Shown here: one piece after another, positions 16,678 to 25,999 of the stretch
Numbering within the stretch: position 1 is the stretch's first letter
Layout: every line of letters starts with the position of its first letter
Assembly (NCBI RefSeq): GCF_003202235.1
Contig: NZ_MASU01000007.1
Location: 62,001 to 126,000 of the forward strand
Length of the DNA: 64,000 nucleotides
Direction: 5' to 3'
Source: Prauserella flavalba
GTDB lineage: Bacteria > Actinomycetota > Actinomycetes > Mycobacteriales > Pseudonocardiaceae
Notes under the pieces: model-generated
Seen by the model: the letters and a program-made list of their open reading frames with translations, nothing else
Database searches by the model: none
Told to the model about the DNA's origin: nothing
Translations under genes and position numbers: made by a program

Positions 16678-16736
16678 CGTAGAACCCCAGCCCCTCCCGG
16701 TGCCGTCACCCCCGCGCGAGGCGCCTGCGTCGTCCG

Positions 16737-17045
16737 TCAGGCGCAGTCGCGGCAGATCAGCCGTCCACCCGACTCCTCGGCCAGGCGGCTGCGGTGGTGC
16801 ACCAGGAAGCACACCGAACAGGTGAACTCGTCAGCCTGCTTCGGCACGACCTTGACGGTCAGGTCCTCACCCGACAGCCCCGACAGGTCGGCCCCCGGAA
16901 GCTCGAAGTTCTCGGCGGTCGCGTCCTCGTCCACGTCGACCACGCCGGACTGCGTCTCGTTGCGCCGCGCCTTGAGCTCCTCCAACGAGTCTTCGGCAAG
17001 CTCGTCGGCTTCGCTGCGGCGCGGAGCGTCGTAGTCGGTCGCCAT
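16737..17045 (-). CDS. DUF4193 family zinc-ribbon protein
   Basis: This 102-residue acidic protein has a C-terminal zinc-ribbon-like CSVC...CRDC (four Cys separated by about 20 residues, with HH in between). It matches DUF4193, the Rv2699c family, conserved next to dut and sigA in actinomycetes. Function is unknown; a small transcription- or ribosome-associated factor is plausible. GGGGTGAAGG lies just upstream of ATG 17045. A long 449-bp gap separates it from the divergent cei gene. Confidence 0.87.
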   Translation of the reverse strand: MATDYDAPRRSEADELAEDSLEELKARRNETQSGVVDVDEDATAENFELPGADLSGLSGEDLTVKVVPKQADEFTCSVCFLVHHRSRLAEESGGRLICRDCA

Positions 17046-17494
17046 TGTCCTTCACCCCTGCGATCAGCTTCGATATCAGTACTTCGGACACCCGAGCCCG
17101 CCGCTCGTGAGTCCTTCGTGCCGCTGGTCAACGTTCCAGCGCCCGTGTTTGTGCCCGAAAAGACAGTGAGGGTCGTCTCTATCCCGAGACACTCACTTCC
17201 CGCCCGGAGCCCGGAGAGGGTAGCCCACGGCGTACCCCAACTCGAAACAGGTCACCCAAGGCCTGAAATACGTCACCCAACAGGGCTAATCCCGGGTCGA
17301 ACGGTACGGTGACCCATTCGGGGTGCACCGCGGTATCGGGCGGCTGGCCGGCGGCATGGTTCGCTTGCCCGCACGGCGCCCGCGTGGTGCCATCCGATGG
17401 GGCTTTCCGCTGCTCAGCCTGTAACGCCTAGGCTGATCAGCAACGACGTGTCTGGCGAAGGCGTGTGCGGACGGGGATCGGAAGGGACGGCGCG
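17046..17494. promoter_or_regulatory. Long divergent regulatory gap (DUF4193 / cei) with several inverted repeats
   Basis: No gene is supported in these 449 bp. Visible structure: GTGAG...GTCTC facing GAGAC.CTCAC (about 17168-17195); GTCACCCAA repeated directly about 27 bp apart (about 17249 and 17275); and an imperfect palindrome around 17412-17443 with arms GCTCAGCCT and AGGCTGATC plus outer TGCT/AGCA. The last includes TAGGCT, a plausible -10 region for cei. None can be assigned to a known regulator. Confidence 0.45.
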
Positions 17495-18178
17495 GTGGTG
17501 TCGGGGAACGGGGGCTTCCGGAGCGGGCGGGTCAAGCCGTACCGGAAGTACAAGCCGCTGCCTGCCCTGATCGTGATCGGGGTGCTGGGGCTCGTGGCGG
17601 CGTTCGTGTGGGTGAACGCCATTTCGTCGAACACCGACCTCGAAGAGGCGATCCGGTGTCAGCCGTCGCCGACTCCGACCGGAGGCGTCACCTACACCCC
17701 GCAGCCCCACGACGCGCTCGACGCCACGCAGCCCACGCCGCCGGACCGCGTGGCGGTGCGGGTGCTCAACGCGAGCGGCACGCGCGGCCAGGCCGCGATG
17801 ACCACGGAGGGTATGCGCCGGCTCGGGTTCACGCAGATCGCCGAGCCGGAGAACGACCCCGCCTACGCCAGCGCCGAGGCGAACTGCCACGGCCAGATCC
17901 GCTACGGCGCCAACGGCGAAGGCGCGGCGCGCACGGTCGCGCTGGTCGATCCGTGCCTCGAGCTGGTGCGGGACAACCGGCAGGACGCGACGGTGGACCT
18001 CGCGATCGGCACCGCGTTCAACGACGCGCGGCTGACCACGGCGGCACGGGACGTGCTCGACCGGCTCAACGCGTGGTCGGCGCAGAACCGCGGCACCGGC
18101 GATTCGGAACAGTCGACCGGCAGGGGCCCGACCATCGACCAGGCCCTCCTCGACCAGACCCGCCCCGAGCACTGCTGA
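17495..18178 (+). CDS. cei: Envelope integrity protein Cei (LytR_C domain, single-pass membrane)
   Basis: This protein of about 227 residues has a basic N-terminus (VKPYRKYKPLP), one transmembrane helix (about 28-50) and an extracytoplasmic LytR C-terminal domain (VAVRVLNASGTRGQAAMTTEGMRRLGF). It also carries a cysteine pair (EANCHGQ and VDPCLEL), possibly a disulfide. It is the Rv2700 orthologue by position; Cei is reported to be needed for mycobacterial cell-envelope integrity. GTG 17495 is chosen because GGAAGGGA lies about 8 bp upstream; GTG 17465 is a longer alternative. A strong palindrome follows. Confidence 0.85.
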   Translation: MVSGNGGFRSGRVKPYRKYKPLPALIVIGVLGLVAAFVWVNAISSNTDLEEAIRCQPSPTPTGGVTYTPQPHDALDATQPTPPDRVAVRVLNASGTRGQAAMTTEGMRRLGFTQIAEPENDPAYASAEANCHGQIRYGANGEGAARTVALVDPCLELVRDNRQDATVDLAIGTAFNDARLTTAARDVLDRLNAWSAQNRGTGDSEQSTGRGPTIDQALLDQTRPEHC

Positions 18179-18183
18179 GCCAA

Positions 18184-18240
18184 CGGCCCCCAAGGCCACC
18201 TTGGTTGCGTTGAACGCAACCAAGGTGGCCTTGGGGGCCG
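18184..18240. repeat. Double-hairpin palindrome, copy 1 (AAGGCCACCTT family)
   Basis: A perfect 28-bp inverted repeat lies around a single central base: left arm 18184-18211, right arm 18213-18240. Each arm is itself a hairpin (CCAAGG-CCA-CCTTGG), and the centre is GCGTTGAACGC. It sits between the convergent cei and suhB genes and can act as a terminator for both. Related copies lie at 47457, 53410 and (half) 58411. Confidence 0.93.
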
Positions 18241-18252
18241 ATCAATGGGTGG

Positions 18253-19089
18253 TCAGACTCCGCCCGCGCCGCATTTGACGACGGCGGTGCGCAGTGCGTC
18301 GGCGATGGAGGGTGCCGCCGCGAGCGTGCCGTCCACGCCCAGCTCCGGGTCCTCCCCCGGCAGCGAGACGACCGCGCCTGCCTCGGCGGCGATCAGGGCG
18401 CCCGCCGCCCAGTCCCAGCGGTGCAGCCCGTGCTCGAAGTACGCGTCGGTCCAGCCTGCCGCCACCGCGCACAGGTCCAGCGCCGCCGAGCCGGGCCTGC
18501 GGATGTCGCGCACGTGGCCGAGCAGGCCCGCGACCAGCTCCGCCTGACGGGCCCTGCGCTCCGGCACGTAGGCGAACCCGGTGCCGAGCAGCGCCAGATC
18601 GAGCCGCTCCGGCTCCGACACCCGCAGCGGCCTGCCGTCCAGCCACGACCCTGCCCCGCGCGTGCCGGTCCAGCGCCGCCCGCTCACCGGCTCGACGACG
18701 GCACCAGCCACGGACACGCCGCCGACCTGCGCCGCGACGGAGACGGCGAACTCCGGGAGCCCGTAGAGGAAGTTGACGGTGCCGTCGATCGGGTCGACGA
18801 CCCACGTGACGCCGTCGCCCGCCCGGCCACCCTCCTCCTCGCCCAGTACCGGCTCCCCAGGGCGCAGCTCGGCGAGCCGGGTACGGATGAGCTGCTCCGA
18901 CTCGCGGTCGACGGCGGTGACCACGTCGGTGGCGCTGGTCTTGGTGTCGACACTCACGGCGCGGCCCGCGAGCATGGACTCGCGGGCGCGCAGGACGAGC
19001 CCGGCGGCCTCGGCGGCGACCTGCTCGGCGACGGTGGTCAGGGCAGCGGCCTCGGCTGCGTCGAGTTCGGTGGCTTCGAAGGCTCCCAC
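18253..19089 (-). CDS. suhB: Inositol monophosphatase family protein
   Basis: This metal-dependent phosphatase of the SuhB/IMPase family is likely to release myo-inositol from inositol-1-phosphate, a precursor of phosphatidylinositol and mycothiol. The roughly 278 residues contain the metal-binding [17 protein letters not shown] (signature 1) and the late [15 protein letters not shown] (signature 2). It is the Rv2701c equivalent, divergent from ppgK. The start is GTG 19089 or GTG 19107; neither has a clear ribosome site. Its stop is 13 bp from the palindrome shared with cei. Confidence 0.9.
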   Translation of the reverse strand: MGAFEATELDAAEAAALTTVAEQVAAEAAGLVLRARESMLAGRAVSVDTKTSATDVVTAVDRESEQLIRTRLAELRPGEPVLGEEEGGRAGDGVTWVVDPIDGTVNFLYGLPEFAVSVAAQVGGVSVAGAVVEPVSGRRWTGTRGAGSWLDGRPLRVSEPERLDLALLGTGFAYVPERRARQAELVAGLLGHVRDIRRPGSAALDLCAVAAGWTDAYFEHGLHRWDWAAGALIAAEAGAVVSLPGEDPELGVDGTLAAAPSIADALRTAVVKCGAGGV

Positions 19090-19161
19090 GCCACCATGGG
19101 ACCACACCCGGCTACAGTCTCGGCCAATGGCTTCTGAATCGAATAGGAAGGGACGACGCCA

Positions 19162-19923
19162 ATGACGGCGACCCGGGGTTTCGGCATCGACATCGGCGGC
19201 AGCGGCATCAAGGGCGCCCTTGTCGATCTGGAGAAGGGCCAGCTGATCGGCGACCGGCTGCGGATCGACACGCCGCAGCCGGCGACGCCTGGCGCCGTCG
19301 CCGAGGTCGTGGCCGAGATCGTGGCCCACTTCGGCTGGGACGGCCCAGTCGGCATCACGCTGCCCGCCGTCATCAAGAAGGGCGTCGCGCAGACCGCGGC
19401 GAACATCGACCCGAGCTGGATCGGCACCGACGCGGACGCCCTGTTCGCGAAGCGGCTGGGCAGGCACGTCGACGACGTCGCCATGCTCAACGACGCCGAC
19501 GCCGCGGGCATGGCCGAGATGCGCTTCGGCGACCCGGCCGGGCGGCACGGCGTGGTCGCGCTGCTGACGTTCGGCACCGGCATCGGCAGCGCCGTGTTCC
19601 ACGACGGCAAGCTCGTGCCGAACACCGAGTTCGGCCACCTGGAGGTCGACGGGCACGACGCGGAGAAGAAGGCCGCCGCGTCGGTGAAGGACAACGAGGG
19701 CCTGTCGTACCCCGAGTGGGCCAAGCGCGTCGATCGTTATCTGACTGTGCTCGAGAACCTCATCTGGCCCGACCTGTTCATCGTGGGCGGCGGCGTCAGC
19801 AAGAAGTCCGAGAAGTGGGTGCCGCTGCTCGACATCCGGACACGCGTCGTGGTCGCATCGTTGCAGAACAACGCCGGGATCGTGGGCGCGGCGGCGGCCG
19901 CCGTGGAGGGCATCGAGCACTGA
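19162..19923 (+). CDS. ppgK: Polyphosphate/ATP glucokinase
   Basis: Phosphorylates glucose using polyphosphate or ATP, giving glucose-6-phosphate. The 253-residue ROK/ASKHA-fold enzyme has the phosphate-1 motif [19 protein letters not shown], the catalytic [21 protein letters not shown] and the C-terminal [12 protein letters not shown]. It has the expected length of actinobacterial PPGK (Rv2702 equivalent) and lies between suhB and sigA as in mycobacteria. ATG 19162 is preceded by GGAAGGGACGA. Confidence 0.96.
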   Translation: MTATRGFGIDIGGSGIKGALVDLEKGQLIGDRLRIDTPQPATPGAVAEVVAEIVAHFGWDGPVGITLPAVIKKGVAQTAANIDPSWIGTDADALFAKRLGRHVDDVAMLNDADAAGMAEMRFGDPAGRHGVVALLTFGTGIGSAVFHDGKLVPNTEFGHLEVDGHDAEKKAAASVKDNEGLSYPEWAKRVDRYLTVLENLIWPDLFIVGGGVSKKSEKWVPLLDIRTRVVVASLQNNAGIVGAAAAAVEGIEH

Positions 19924-20123
19924 CCGCGCCGCCCCCGGAGGCACACCGGCTCGCCAGGCGAAAGTTGATCGCTGGCGACGCTGGCCCGCATCGTCGTTAC
20001 AATGGAACACGGCCCTCGGCTGCGGGAGGTAAAACCGCAGGCCGGGGTATGTTCCCCGAATCTAAGGCAGCCGGGACGCATGCGTACCGGTTCGTCATGA
20101 TCGACCGCTGTGAAAGGGCGTAC
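19924..20123 (+). promoter_or_regulatory. sigA promoter and leader region
   Basis: The 200-bp gap contains GTTACAATGG with a good -10 hexamer TACAAT at 19998-20003 but no matching -35 at 17 bp. A second AT-richer segment (GAATCTAAGG, about 20058) follows. GAAAGGG lies about 8 bp upstream of GTG 20124 and sets the chosen start. The leader would be about 110 nt if TACAAT is used. Confidence 0.5.
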
Positions 20124-21506
<1,383 letters not shown>

Positions 21507-21530
21507 CGCGCCACCAGCAGGACCCCCTCA

Positions 21531-21571
21531 CCCCTCGTGAGGGTTCCGGGCACCGGAACCCTCACGAGGGG
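21531..21571. terminator. Perfect 19-bp bidirectional terminator after sigA
   Basis: CCCCTCGTGAGGG...CCGG at 21531-21549 pairs perfectly with 21553-21571 around the 3-nt loop GCA. TTCTTCTT follows on the plus strand. The right arm overlaps the last codons and stop of the convergent small membrane protein, so it can end both transcripts. Confidence 0.88.
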
Positions 21572-21768
21572 TTCTTCTTGCGCCGGGCCGAGCCGATGGT
21601 CGCGAGCACCCCGCCGAGCACGGCCATCGCGATGCTGGCCGGGACGTGCAGCGGGTCCGGCAGCGTGTGCAGCTGCACGAACCAGCTCTCCGAGCTGCTG
21701 CCGGCGATCCGGTTGACGAGCCCGCCGACGCCCTGGACGACGAGCAGGATTCCGAGAACCTCGATCAT
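21562..21768 (-). CDS. Small two-helix membrane protein (unrecognised)
   Basis: This 68-residue protein has two hydrophobic helices (about residues 3-19 and 45-60) separated by a short polar loop (GSSSESWFVQLHTLPDP), ending in a basic tail (ARRKKNPS). I do not recognise a family. ATG 21768 begins the hydrophobic stretch. The reading frame stays open far upstream but has no membrane-protein character there. The stop codon lies inside the sigA terminator stem. It is divergent from the histidine kinase gene by about 110 bp, so it could share regulation with the two-component system. Confidence 0.6.
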   Translation of the reverse strand: MIEVLGILLVVQGVGGLVNRIAGSSSESWFVQLHTLPDPLHVPASIAMAVLGGVLATIGSARRKKNPS

Positions 21769-21878
21769 GGGGCCCAGCCTGCGGCGGCGGGCGCGGCGAG
21801 GCATCGGCGAAGGGCACGAGGCCGCCGTCATCACTTGGGAGGACGCCGGGCTGCGGCGCGGTGTGCTGTGATGGTGAC

Positions 21879-23054
21879 GTGCCATCGCACTTCCAGCCGC
21901 TTCGCAGGCTGCCGCGCTGGGGCCAGGACACGGTGATCGCCGCGGGCTACTTCGGGCTCGGCGGCGTGCTCTACTCGGCGGGCCTGCACTCGCTGCTCGG
22001 CGGTGGGCACATTCCGATGTGGACACGGTACGCGCTGCTGGGCGTGCTGTGCTCGCTGCTGTTGCTGCGCAGGCGCGCACCGGGGCTCCTGCTGTGCGTG
22101 GCGCTCGTGCCACTGGCCGTGGACGCCGCCCTCGGGGTCACGGTGCCGATGCTGCTGGCGTTCGGGGACGCGCTGTACGCGGCGACGCTGTACGGCTCGC
22201 GGCGGCTGAGCAGGGCGATGGTGACGCTCACGGCGGTGGGCGCCCTCGCGGCGTCGGTGATCGCGTTGCTGCTCGTGCCCGACTGGCGGATCGCGGTGCT
22301 CGTGATCGTGGTGTACACGCCGTTCGTGGCGATTCCGGTGTGGTGGGGTACCGACATCCGGTGGCACCGCGAGCTGACCGAGACCGAACGCGCCAACGCG
22401 GCGCAGCTGGCGAGGATCGCCGAGCTGGACCGCGACGCCGCCGTGGCGGCCGAACGTGCCCGCATGGCACGGGATCTGCACGACGTCATCGCCGGCCACC
22501 TGTCGGCGATCGCGCTGCAGTCGGAGGCCGCTCTGTCCACAACGGACCCCCAGGCCGCGAGGACGGTACTGACATCGGTGCGGGAGAACAGTGTGAGCGC
22601 GCTGGAGGAGATGCGGACGATGATCGGGCTGCTGCGGGACCACGGCAACGGGGAGGTGACCGCACCCGCCAGGCTCGCCGGGCTCTCCCGGCTCACCGAG
22701 TCGGCGCGGGCGAGCGGGATGCGGCTCGACGTCCACACCGATCTCGACCCGGCCACGCCGCTGCCGGCGGCCGTGGACCTCACCGCGTACCGGATCGCGC
22801 AGGAGGCGCTGACCAACGCGGTCAAGCACGCGCCCGGCGCGAACGCGACGCTCACGATCCGGCACGCCGACGGCGTGCTCACGGTGGAGGTCACCAACGA
22901 GCTCACCGGTTCCGCGCGTGCGGGCGAGGCCGGGACCGGGCTGCTGAGCATGCGGGAACGGGCTGCCGCCGTGGGCGGGTCGTTCGCGGCGGGGCCCGGC
23001 GGGCGGGGCTGGCGCGTGCACGCCGCGCTGCCGGTGCCGGAGGCCACGGCATGA
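21879..23054 (+). CDS. Membrane sensor histidine kinase (HisKA_3/NarL-DesK type)
   Basis: The roughly 391-residue kinase has four or five N-terminal membrane helices (about 20-160) and a HisKA_3 dimerisation domain with the phospho-His in ERARMARDLHDVIAGHLSAI. The HATPase_c ATP-binding domain has an N box in YRIAQEALTNAVKHA and GTGLLSMRERAAAVGG. There is no large extracellular domain, so it probably senses the membrane or an intramembrane signal. The start is GTG 21879. Its stop overlaps the regulator ATG (ATGA), the usual coupling of a two-component pair. Confidence 0.88.
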   Translation: MPSHFQPLRRLPRWGQDTVIAAGYFGLGGVLYSAGLHSLLGGGHIPMWTRYALLGVLCSLLLLRRRAPGLLLCVALVPLAVDAALGVTVPMLLAFGDALYAATLYGSRRLSRAMVTLTAVGALAASVIALLLVPDWRIAVLVIVVYTPFVAIPVWWGTDIRWHRELTETERANAAQLARIAELDRDAAVAAERARMARDLHDVIAGHLSAIALQSEAALSTTDPQAARTVLTSVRENSVSALEEMRTMIGLLRDHGNGEVTAPARLAGLSRLTESARASGMRLDVHTDLDPATPLPAAVDLTAYRIAQEALTNAVKHAPGANATLTIRHADGVLTVEVTNELTGSARAGEAGTGLLSMRERAAAVGGSFAAGPGGRGWRVHAALPVPEATA

Positions 23055-23689
23055 GTATCCGTGTCGTCGTCGCCGACGATCACGGCGCGATCAGGGCAGG
23101 CATCGTGATGATCCTCTCCGGCGCCGAGGGGATCGAAGTGGTCGGTGAGGCCGCCGACGGCGCCGCGGCGGTCCGGCAGGCCCGGGCACTCAGGCCGGAC
23201 GTGGTGCTCATGGACGTGCGGATGCCCGACGTCGACGGCATCACCGCCACGCGCCGGCTCGTCGGCGAGAACCTGGCCGAGGTGCTGGTGCTCACGACGT
23301 TCGACCTCGACGAGTACGTGTACGGCGCCCTGCGGGCCGGTGCGGCCGGGTTCCTGCTCAAGTCGGTCGAGGCGCCCCGGCTGGTGGAGGCCGTGCGGCT
23401 GGTCGCGGCGGGCGAGGGCGTGGTGGCCCCGCAGGTGACGCGCAAGCTCATCAGCGCGTTCGCCCGGAGCTCGCCCGCACCGCCTCGGCCCGCGGGCCTG
23501 GAGCACCTCACCGCCCGGGAGCGCGAGGTGCTCGCGTGTCTCGGCGAGGGGCTGTCGAACGCCGAGATCGCGGCGAAGCTGTTCATCGGCGAGACCACGG
23601 TGAAGACCCACGTGTCGCGCGTGCTGACCAAACTGCACCTGCACTCGCGGGTCCAGGCCGCGCTGCTGGCCAGCGAGCTGGGTGGTTGA
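23051..23689 (+). CDS. LuxR/NarL-family response regulator
   Basis: This 212-residue partner of the kinase upstream has a receiver domain (1-120) with acidic VVADDH, the phospho-acceptor Asp in VVLMDVRMPDVDG, Thr in LTTFD and Lys in FLLKSVEA. The C-terminal LuxR helix-turn-helix (LTAREREVLACLGEGLSNAEIA, then TTVKTHVSRVLTKL) binds DNA. Targets are unknown; the divergent small membrane protein and the amino acid permease 43 bp downstream are the nearest candidates. Confidence 0.9.
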   Translation: MSIRVVVADDHGAIRAGIVMILSGAEGIEVVGEAADGAAAVRQARALRPDVVLMDVRMPDVDGITATRRLVGENLAEVLVLTTFDLDEYVYGALRAGAAGFLLKSVEAPRLVEAVRLVAAGEGVVAPQVTRKLISAFARSSPAPPRPAGLEHLTAREREVLACLGEGLSNAEIAAKLFIGETTVKTHVSRVLTKLHLHSRVQAALLASELGG

Positions 23690-23732
23690 GCGGTATCACG
23701 TTGCCGAGCGGCGGTCACCGGCGTGAATTACC

Positions 23733-25199
23733 GTGTCGCGGGTGGGTATTTTCCGGACGCTGAACGTCGACGACGTTCTCCAACGGCAGGAAAAGAGCGA
23801 GCTGAAGCGACGGCTCAAGGGCCGGGACCTGGTCGGCTTCGGAGTCGGGATCATCATCGGCACCGGCATCTTCACCCTCGCCGGCGTCGAGGCGAAGACC
23901 CACGCGGGCCCGTCGGTGACACTGTCGTTCCTGATCGGCGCCGTGGTCGCGGGCCTCGCGGCGCTCTGCTACGCCGAGCTGGCCTCCAGCGTGCCGACCG
24001 CGGGCAGTGCCTACACCTACGCGTTCGCGACCCTCGGCGAGGTGTTCGCGTGGATCATCGGCTGGGACCTGCTGCTGGAGTTCGCGCTCGGCGCGGCCGT
24101 GGTGTCCCGCGGCTGGTCCGGTTACCTGGCGAACCTGCTCGGCCTGCCGCAGGAGCTGTTCGGCGAGGACGCCGTGGTGAACCTCGGCGCGGTGGTGATC
24201 ATCGCCGTGCTCACGGTGATCGCCGTCGTCGGCATCCGTGAGTCAGCCGTGGTCACCAACGCGCTCGTGATCGTCAAGGTCGCCGTGTGCGTGCTGGTGA
24301 TCGGTGTCGGCGCCTTCTTCGTCAAGGCCGCGAACCTCACCCCGTTCGTCCCGCCTGCGCAACCCGCCGAGGACGGCACGAGCACCCTGCACCAGCCGGT
24401 GGTGCAGGCCGCGCTCGGACTGGAGCAGTCGGTGTACGGCCTCGCCGGGATGCTCACCGCCGCGGCCGTGGTGTTCTTCGCCTACACCGGGTTCGAGGCA
24501 CTGGCCAACCTCGGCGAGGAGACCCGCAACCCCAGCAAGGACCTGCGCGTCGGCATCCTCGGCGCGCTCGGGCTGTGCGCGCTGCTCTACCTCGGCGTGT
24601 CGCTCGTGCTCACCGGCATGGTGCCGTTCACCGACATCGACGAGGGCGCACCGCTGGCCGCCGCGTTCGGCTCGGTGGGCCAGCACTGGGTGGCCGCGCT
24701 CATCTCGCTCGGCGCCATCACGGGCCTGACGTCGGTGATGATGGTGGAGCTGGTGACGATCGGCCGGATCGGCTACGCGATGGGCCGCGACGGGCTGCTG
24801 CCGAAGCCGCTGGGCCGGGTGCACCCGCGCTGGGGAACCCCGCACCGCGTGACGATCGGCGGTGCGGTGCTGATCGCCCTGCTCGCCGCGTTCGTCCCGA
24901 TCAGCGAGCTCGCCGACATGGTCAGCATCGGCGCCCTCTCGGCGATGATCATCGTGGCGATCGCGGTGCCCGTGCTGCGCCGCACCAGGCCCGATCTGCG
25001 GCGCCCGTTCCGCGTGCCGCTCTCCCCCGTGCTGCCGGTCGTGGCCGCGCTCGCGTGCTTCTACCTCATGCTGAACCTGGACGTACTGACGTGGATCCGG
25101 TTCGGCGCGTGGCTGCTGCTGGGCCTGCTGATCTACCTGTGCTACGGGCGCAGGCACTCGCGGCTGGCCGTGGAGGAGCGGGAGAAGTCGCTCAGGTGA
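23733..25199 (+). CDS. APC-family cationic amino acid transporter (CAT/YfnA-like)
   Basis: This 488-residue permease has 12 or more helices and the motif GFGVGIIIGTGIFTLAG at the start of helix 1, YAELASSVPTAGSAYTYAF in helices 2-3, and FFAYTGFEALANLGEETRNPSKDL. These match bacterial CAT-like amino acid transporters. The start is GTG 23733 without a ribosome site; ATTACCGTG just upstream could be a -10 for a leaderless message. It is 43 bp after the response regulator and ends with an 8-bp overlap with the convergent DUF6885-like gene. The amino acid carried is unknown. Confidence 0.85.
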   Translation: MSRVGIFRTLNVDDVLQRQEKSELKRRLKGRDLVGFGVGIIIGTGIFTLAGVEAKTHAGPSVTLSFLIGAVVAGLAALCYAELASSVPTAGSAYTYAFATLGEVFAWIIGWDLLLEFALGAAVVSRGWSGYLANLLGLPQELFGEDAVVNLGAVVIIAVLTVIAVVGIRESAVVTNALVIVKVAVCVLVIGVGAFFVKAANLTPFVPPAQPAEDGTSTLHQPVVQAALGLEQSVYGLAGMLTAAAVVFFAYTGFEALANLGEETRNPSKDLRVGILGALGLCALLYLGVSLVLTGMVPFTDIDEGAPLAAAFGSVGQHWVAALISLGAITGLTSVMMVELVTIGRIGYAMGRDGLLPKPLGRVHPRWGTPHRVTIGGAVLIALLAAFVPISELADMVSIGALSAMIIVAIAVPVLRRTRPDLRRPFRVPLSPVLPVVAALACFYLMLNLDVLTWIRFGAWLLLGLLIYLCYGRRHSRLAVEEREKSLR

Positions 25200-25995
25200 G
25201 GGGCGCGGGGCTGCCGTTGTCCCACAGCTCGGCACGCAGCCCCGACCCGGTCACCACCGCACGGACGGCCTCGGCCGCGGCGGCGGGCACCACGAGCAGC
25301 AGGCCACCGGGCGCGCCGCCCTCGCGCCGCAGCGCCGCGGCGACGTGCCCGATCGGCTGCAGGTGAACCCCGTTGTCGCCCAACGACTCATAGGTGTCCA
25401 CTATGGAGACGAGGGTGCCCTCCGCGCCGGGCAGCACGCCGGCGACGAACACGAAGTGGCCGACCCGCCAGCGCGACGTCCACAGTGGAACGAGACCGGT
25501 GTCGAGGTAGTCGCGCAGCGCCCTCGGCGGGGTGTCGGGCGCGGCGAACGCGGCGGTGTCCACATTGGCGATGACGGCGACGAGCGGCAGTTCGCGCAAA
25601 CCGCCGAGCAGCCACGCCAGCACGGACGCCGACCATTCGCCGCGCGCGGGCACGGCCGCGAGCGTGCCCCCGGAGAGCGTCTCGATCGCCCGCGCCACCC
25701 CGATCGCGGACGTTCCCGCCCGCGCGGGGTCAGGCGTCCGGGGCAGGGCGAGCCGGAAGTCGGCGCGGCCCTTCTCCCCGGGCGGGAGGCTGCCGGACGG
25801 GGCACCCTCGGCGAGCACGGTGCCGGCCGCGAGCGCCACCTCGTCCTGGTCGGTCACACCGGTTCCGCCCGCACGCAACGCGACCAGACCCACGAAGGCG
25901 CCGCACAGCTCGTCCTTCTGCGGGCGTTCGGCGGCGGCCAGCGCGAGCACCGTTCCCGCGCCGGGCAGCCGGCGCACCTCGTCGGACAGCGGCAC
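25192..25995 (-). CDS. DUF6885-like protein of unknown function
   Basis: This 267-residue soluble protein is rich in Ala, Gly and Val, with no membrane helix or clear catalytic motif. Recognisable stretches are LCGAFVGLVALRAGG, GEWSASVLAWLLGGLRELPLVAVIANVDTAAF and FVFVAGVLPG; a papain-like or peptidase-C39-like cysteine in LCGAF is conceivable but unproven. I associate it with the DUF6885 family at moderate confidence. GTG 25995 begins 4 bp after the glutamine-synthetase-like stop, so it is translationally linked to that enzyme and may act on its product. Confidence 0.6.
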   Translation of the reverse strand: MPLSDEVRRLPGAGTVLALAAAERPQKDELCGAFVGLVALRAGGTGVTDQDEVALAAGTVLAEGAPSGSLPPGEKGRADFRLALPRTPDPARAGTSAIGVARAIETLSGGTLAAVPARGEWSASVLAWLLGGLRELPLVAVIANVDTAAFAAPDTPPRALRDYLDTGLVPLWTSRWRVGHFVFVAGVLPGAEGTLVSIVDTYESLGDNGVHLQPIGHVAAALRREGGAPGGLLLVVPAAAAEAVRAVVTGSGLRAELWDNGSPAPLT

Positions 25996-25999
25996 GGCG

